A DNA stretch of 64,000 nucleotides. Origin: Diphasiastrum complanatum (Eukaryota > Streptophyta > Lycopodiopsida > Lycopodiales > Lycopodiaceae). The stretch lies in NCBI GenBank assembly GCA_029204225.1, contig CM055104.1, forward strand, positions 56,126,264 to 56,190,263, given 5' to 3'. The position numbers and the translations under genes were made by a program. Positions 59,369 to 64,000 of this stretch are shown here, one piece after another. A model generated the notes under the pieces. It did not search any database and had not been told where the DNA came from. It saw only the letters and a program-made list of their open reading frames with translations. The number at the start of each line of letters is the position of its first letter. The first letter of the stretch is position 1.

Positions 59369-60696
59369 TCAGGGGTGATTTCTCCTACTGAACCCTCTTA
59401 CTTCCCTGTGCCCCAGGTACTTACCAATAGGCTTGACCAGGAGGTTATTGTGATCCCTCAAGTGACATGGCACATCCAACAATTCTACCCAGACCGGCAC
59501 CAGGGTAGGCCTCTTCTTCTCAAGGTTGAACTCTGGATCATAGGAGAATAAAATGATGGGGGAGGCTCTGTAAAGCCAGGGTCCCTCCACCAATGCTTTC
59601 CTTGCACTCTCTTCATCACCAAAAAGGAAGCAGAAATAATTTTCAGGCAGAAATTGAACTTTACTTAAGTTAATACCTGTACTGGCCCACTGAGAAATGA
59701 TCCATCTACGCAGGTCCTCCATCGGGGGTCTTGGCCCTATGCACAAACCGATGAGAGATCTCCTCCTAAACTTCTCCAGAGCAGCCATCTCCAACTCCAT
59801 GGGAAGGGTGGTAGTGACCGCTCCATTGGTGCCTTTAGCCTTCTCCTTAGTGGACGGTGTTGCTTGCTTGATGGGAGTGAGGGGGGGTAACTGTCTTCAT
59901 TACCATCTTCTTCTACCTGTATGTTCTCCACAAGAGCAAGGTTAGGCTGATCCTCCTTGTCATCATCCTTCCCTACATCATGTGATACAGAACCCTGTGT
60001 ATCTGGTGTGATTGGAGCCTTCACTGGCTGAAAAAGACCCGCTACAACATCTGCCCAACTGGCTGACTTCCTGCTGTCCTCAATGGAAGGAGAGATTCCT
60101 TGACTTTGGCAGCTGGCTATCTTCTTGTTGCCCTCACATGTGGGAACATTCCCTTGCTTGAGGGTTGAGGTTTTCATGGTCCCCTGCTTCTCCTTCCATT
60201 TATTGACCTCTTGATTCCAAACTTGCTTCATTCTGCTCCTCATTTCCCCCACATAGAATGCATTATTCGTAGACTTGCTCCTTGCCAACTCCATAACCTG
60301 CTTGTTTTGGCCTTGGGAAGAAGTTCTCTCTTGAATCAGCGGGGCGTTCTTTTGTTTGGATCCCAAATCATGCTTCCCTTGGCTGGAGATAAGTTCAGCC
60401 TCCTTGCCCTTGCTTCCATCCACCGATGGTCCTGGAATTATTGCCCCTTTCAAGCTCAAGCCAAGCTGTTGTTTGAGTGCTGACACTCCTGGCTGGAAAC
60501 CCTTCTTGTTCACAGCAAAAGCCCCTCCATTCAGTGCTGGGAAATTAGCTTCAAGGCTCTGGAAATTAGCCATCCTATTTGCCTTAGAACGATCCTCCAA
60601 AGCATCCTCACACAAACTCATGAGGTAGTCTCCTTCACCATCACCATTCACAAAATTCAAAGAACCTAAAGAAGCATGAGTCATATACTCTGCCAA
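59369..60696 (-). pseudogene. LINE ORF1 with DUF4283 RNA-binding domain
   Basis: Minus-strand ATG at 60696 (MAEYMTHASLGSLNF). The N-terminal half is polar and Lys/Gln-rich. A single frame change at the C run near 59881 (plus-strand ggggggg) leads to RRSLIGLCIGPRPPMEDLRR, FLPENYFCFLFGDEESARKA and LEKKRPTLVPVWVELLDVP, the DUF4283 domain of plant LINE ORF1. The CCHC knuckle that usually follows is missing; the frame ends SRRNHP. ORF2 starts 65 bp downstream. Confidence 0.88.
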
Positions 60697-60789
60697 GCAT
60701 CATTCTTGCCAAGATTGTATGTCTTTTTTCAACTCACTTAGATTATTCAGCAAGATATTACATGTGAAAATGGAAAAAAAAAAACATTA

Positions 60790-61599
60790 ATACAATGAGT
60801 TGAACTTATAATTTTGTTTTTTTTCCCTCCTCACTTGTCTTGTTATTGTTCCTATTTTCTTGAATACTACCACTTACTTATCTATTTGTACTACATATTT
60901 CTCGATCAAGTTCACAGTACTTAAATCATTATCACCATAACATAAACATGGAAAATCACAGGGACCTATGATTATAGCGCACAATTTTTTAAACCTTTCC
61001 GGTAGAATCAAATCAGAAACGTAACAGGCTGAAAGTTTTATCAATAACTATGTTCAGTTTCGAACGATGTTTGCAAATTCCGAAACTGTTCTTCAAAAAA
61101 TGTACTGTAAATTTCGATATACAATAAAATAATTCTTTTTCACAATCCATGTACAGTTACATAAACCACATACAATAATATGTGAACATATAGTGTGCAT
61201 GTAACTAAAGAAATTGTTTCAATTGAAAGATCAGATTTTGGTCTTCCTTGCAATTATCCAAGAAACAAAGTCCCTCAAAAAAAAAAAAAAAAACAAGGGA
61301 GTGTGGCAAGCCACTTGGCCCTGCCTTAAGTTGGTATTTTATTTTTTTTACATGTGCTATATATAGTACATGTAAATGTGATAGAAAAAAAATTATCTAT
61401 TTTTATTAACAAAACGTGAGAAAACTCATCGTAGAACAAAAAATTGCATGTAAGAAGTGTGAATATTAGATGGTTTAAAAGTAATTGTTTAATGCAAGTC
61501 ACCAAGTAGGGTAGTTGCAAGTTGTCCTAGTTCTTTCCAAGAATGCGATGACATTAATGCTACTGTTTATGTTCAGTTTCATGAGAAGCAACAATACTT
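60790..61599. other. AT-rich spacer
   Basis: No gene. A run of A at about 61277-61294 is present. Confidence 0.35.
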
Positions 61600-62250
61600 C
61601 CAGCAATAGAATCCCGATGAAGGAGGCTTACATGATATTTGGGTCACTGTATAGGTAATAAATTGGTGAGTGGTCACTCCAATAACAGTGCGTGACTTCG
61701 TAAAATCTTTTCGAGTTGGGTGAATTTGTCCATATACGATCTACTTGGCATCCACACAATGTTGTTGGTGTAGTGATAGTTTGTTGAAAACCATGTTTTT
61801 GCATGAATGTAATGTCTTATGGAAATTGGGTGATGATGATTTCTACTCACTTAGATATAACTTTACCCAGAGTCATAAGCATGTTGTTGTAGGAGGAAAC
61901 TACCAAGTTGGATAGGTGTTTTGAGTTGGCCCATGCAGGTACTCTTTGAATGTCGATTGCATAATTCGTTGAAAAGTGCTTGGGGCATTACAAAGTCCAA
62001 ACGACATCACTTTATAGGCATAAGTTCCTCATTCAATGGCGAATGTTGTCTTGTGTTGATCCTCCAGTGCTATCTTCACTTGATTGTAGTTGCTGGAACC
62101 ATCTAGAAAACTGTAGGCTTCCTCTCCTGCTACTCTATCTGGAACACTTTTCGTGAATGGCAAGGGAAAATGGTCTTTCTTTGTAACCGCATTTAGCGCC
62201 TTTAGGGTCACACAAATTTGCATTTTGCCGTTTGTTACGGCCATATTCAG
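61600..62250 (-). pseudogene. Gypsy reverse transcriptase fragment
   Basis: The minus strand reads ALNAVTKKDHFPLPF, EEAYSFLDGSSNYNQVKIAL and DQHKTTFAIE, then a stop in place of Trp, then GTYAYKVMSFGLCNAPSTFQ and STFKEYLHG. These are RT blocks of Gypsy elements. The YxDD region is not recognisable, and the remainder to about 61600 is decayed. It is not contiguous with the RT-less Gypsy at 14-20 kb. Confidence 0.85.
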
Positions 62251-64000
62251 CTAAGGACATGGAATAGTCCTAATATGGTAGACCGACCCTCCAGTGCTCG
62301 AGATTATTGGTCACGCCGAGATTTAATTCCACAAGGCCTGTTGGTGACTAATGACCTTGAGAGGACCCAGAGACTCTAATTGAGACATATGGTGTAGTGC
62401 ATGTACGTGTGATGGTTATAGGTAGGAGGAATGCATGAAGAGTTGTGACCTATTTATAGTTGACCTGCATGGGAATTACATGGGTTCATGCACATGATCC
62501 TACTCTCTATATTGGTAGAGTTTATCTCGTCAACGACTTGGTCTAGGTTACAAGTTGAGCTCTTGATCTGTCAACACAAGCGCAATCATGCAGCCTTCAG
62601 ATGGGAAGTACATGATAAAATTCCAGCAAGCTCACACATGTGGGAATGATCCTCAAGTGTGAATGATCTTAGCTTTGTGTTTAGCACATAACCTGATTCT
62701 ATGATTGAATACCAAGATCTAGTACAGAATTTTATGCCTAAATCACAATCTAGCATGCTAAGAATCAAAGAATGATAGCTTTGAATAACAAGAGAGAAAA
62801 AGTACAATAATTTAATGCATTTGCATAAGCCTCTACTCGTGTTAGAGAGAGAAAGAGAGAGCAATATTCAAGCAAATGATAGTTTAGATCCAAAATAACA
62901 TGGAATAGCTTCTAGGCTTGGTTCTTCATAAAAAATTATGAGAATGTCTACACATATTTATGGAGTTTGAAGTAGTTCGAGGTAGAACCACATCCATCCA
63001 ACTTCCGTCCACATCTATAAGTGAAAACTAGAGTATTAGCATTTGTCACTTTACATGCATGCATTTCTACCTACTTTTACCAAGTGTCAAATATTCAACT
63101 AGAATTGTACAAATCATCATGCATGTGTTTAATGCACTCACTTAATAGATATGTCTGTCCCCTATGATAACTAGAGACCCAATCAAAAAATGGTACTCAA
63201 TCATTTACAGAAAACATAATCTGTAGTAGAATAGCATCTACTAGATTAATTAAATTCTACACAAGTAAAACAACTTACCTGGTGAGAATATATGTGAGAT
63301 CCATAGGCACTCAATAAAACATTAGAGAAAAGTGATTTAGATCGACTGGAATTCGTAACTCAATTAATAGATCAAGAATTAATCATCACACTTAAAAATC
63401 ATTTTTATAATCCTCAAACAATAATTAGGTATCTATTTATGATCTGTCAATCATAATTATTTAGATCCTTATGATTCGTCAATCATAACTCTTTGGAATC
63501 CAAAATCATACCTAATCATTACAAGATATTGGAGTATATGTCCAACATAACTCAGTAAAAGCAAGAATCATTTCTAAAATCTTTTTCATCAGGAAATTTG
63601 TGAATTTTAATAATATTCTCCAAATTGGATTCTTTAACAAAAGTGTGAGATATTCAAGTTCTATATGCCATATGTAATTAAAGACAGAAAGCATACCAAA
63701 ATGATAATGACAATCATCCTTAGATAGAATTTTATTCCGTCAGTTCACCCCTCATTTAAAAGAAATTACCAAATTCAATAAAAGTTAACTGGAAGGATGA
63801 TATATAAAAATATCTAAATCCACAAAAAGTCAATAATAAGTGCATTCCACAAAAGGATTCACCCTGTTACAAACAAGACTTTTTTTTAAATATTTTCAAC
63901 CCGAGTGATAGTATTATCATTCCTCTGAAATCCATTTGCACAAAAGAGATAGCTTGGGTTTATTGATACATGGTGACCTTAGAATTTATCTAAATTCCAA
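62251..64000. other. No supported gene
   Basis: Diffuse AT-rich repeat-like sequence to the window end. It has a CACACATGTG palindrome near 62635 and a short GA-rich tract at 62844-62860. Frames are short and unrecognised. Confidence 0.35.

Overview
The window comes from the nuclear genome of a land plant with a large, repeat-choked genome. The evidence is plant-type Copia and Gypsy LTR retrotransposons with initiator-tRNA-Met primer sites, a DUF4283-type LINE, Helitrons, long (CT/GA)n arrays, and one host gene whose promoter carries telo-box and TGGGCC (site II) motifs. The lineage (fern, gymnosperm or other) cannot be fixed by eye. Translations and alignments were done by reading, without searches.

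Host gene: the clearest functional locus is an eight-exon, 225-codon gene on the minus strand (51586 down to 39804) for the ribosome-assembly factor MRT4/MRTO4. All exons join in frame. Introns 1 and 2 are 5.8 and 3.7 kb, hold transposon debris, and intron 2 has a GC-AG border. TATA box, telo-boxes and site II motifs lie just upstream.

Left arm (1-12.7 kb): Copia integrase fragment, (GA)n, a 'gggtatcgaaaa' minisatellite, five hairpins spaced about 125 bp apart, a decayed zinc-finger/transposase-like gene on plus, and, facing it, a decayed multi-exon minus-strand gene with a CENH3-like histone fold and an unusual long C-terminal extension. Then a Gypsy protease fragment, a Copia LTR with PBS and gag, and a solo LTR with a perfect 5-bp target duplication whose empty site is visible at about 616.

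Middle (12.7-34.5 kb): a Gypsy element lacking reverse transcriptase but carrying a large third ORF downstream of integrase (17.9-20.1 kb); a nest of Copia elements (20.4-30.0 kb) with mosaic junctions and a 442-codon ORF; a degenerate autonomous Helitron (30.5-33.5 kb); and a shrunken Copia pol ORF.

Right arm (34.5-64 kb): telomere-like degenerate repeat, a 183-bp mini-Helitron with textbook ends, GC-rich island between (CT)n arrays, the MRT4 gene, the second (complementary, inverted) half of a Helitron helicase, a Copia LTR and PBS, a LINE with an internal ~0.7-kb inversion through its reverse transcriptase, and a Gypsy RT fragment.

Most promising leads: the CENH3-like fusion gene, the palindrome repeated in the LTRs and 5' leaders of several Copia elements, the hairpin array, the Gypsy third ORF, and the two complementary Helitron halves that bracket the MRT4 gene.
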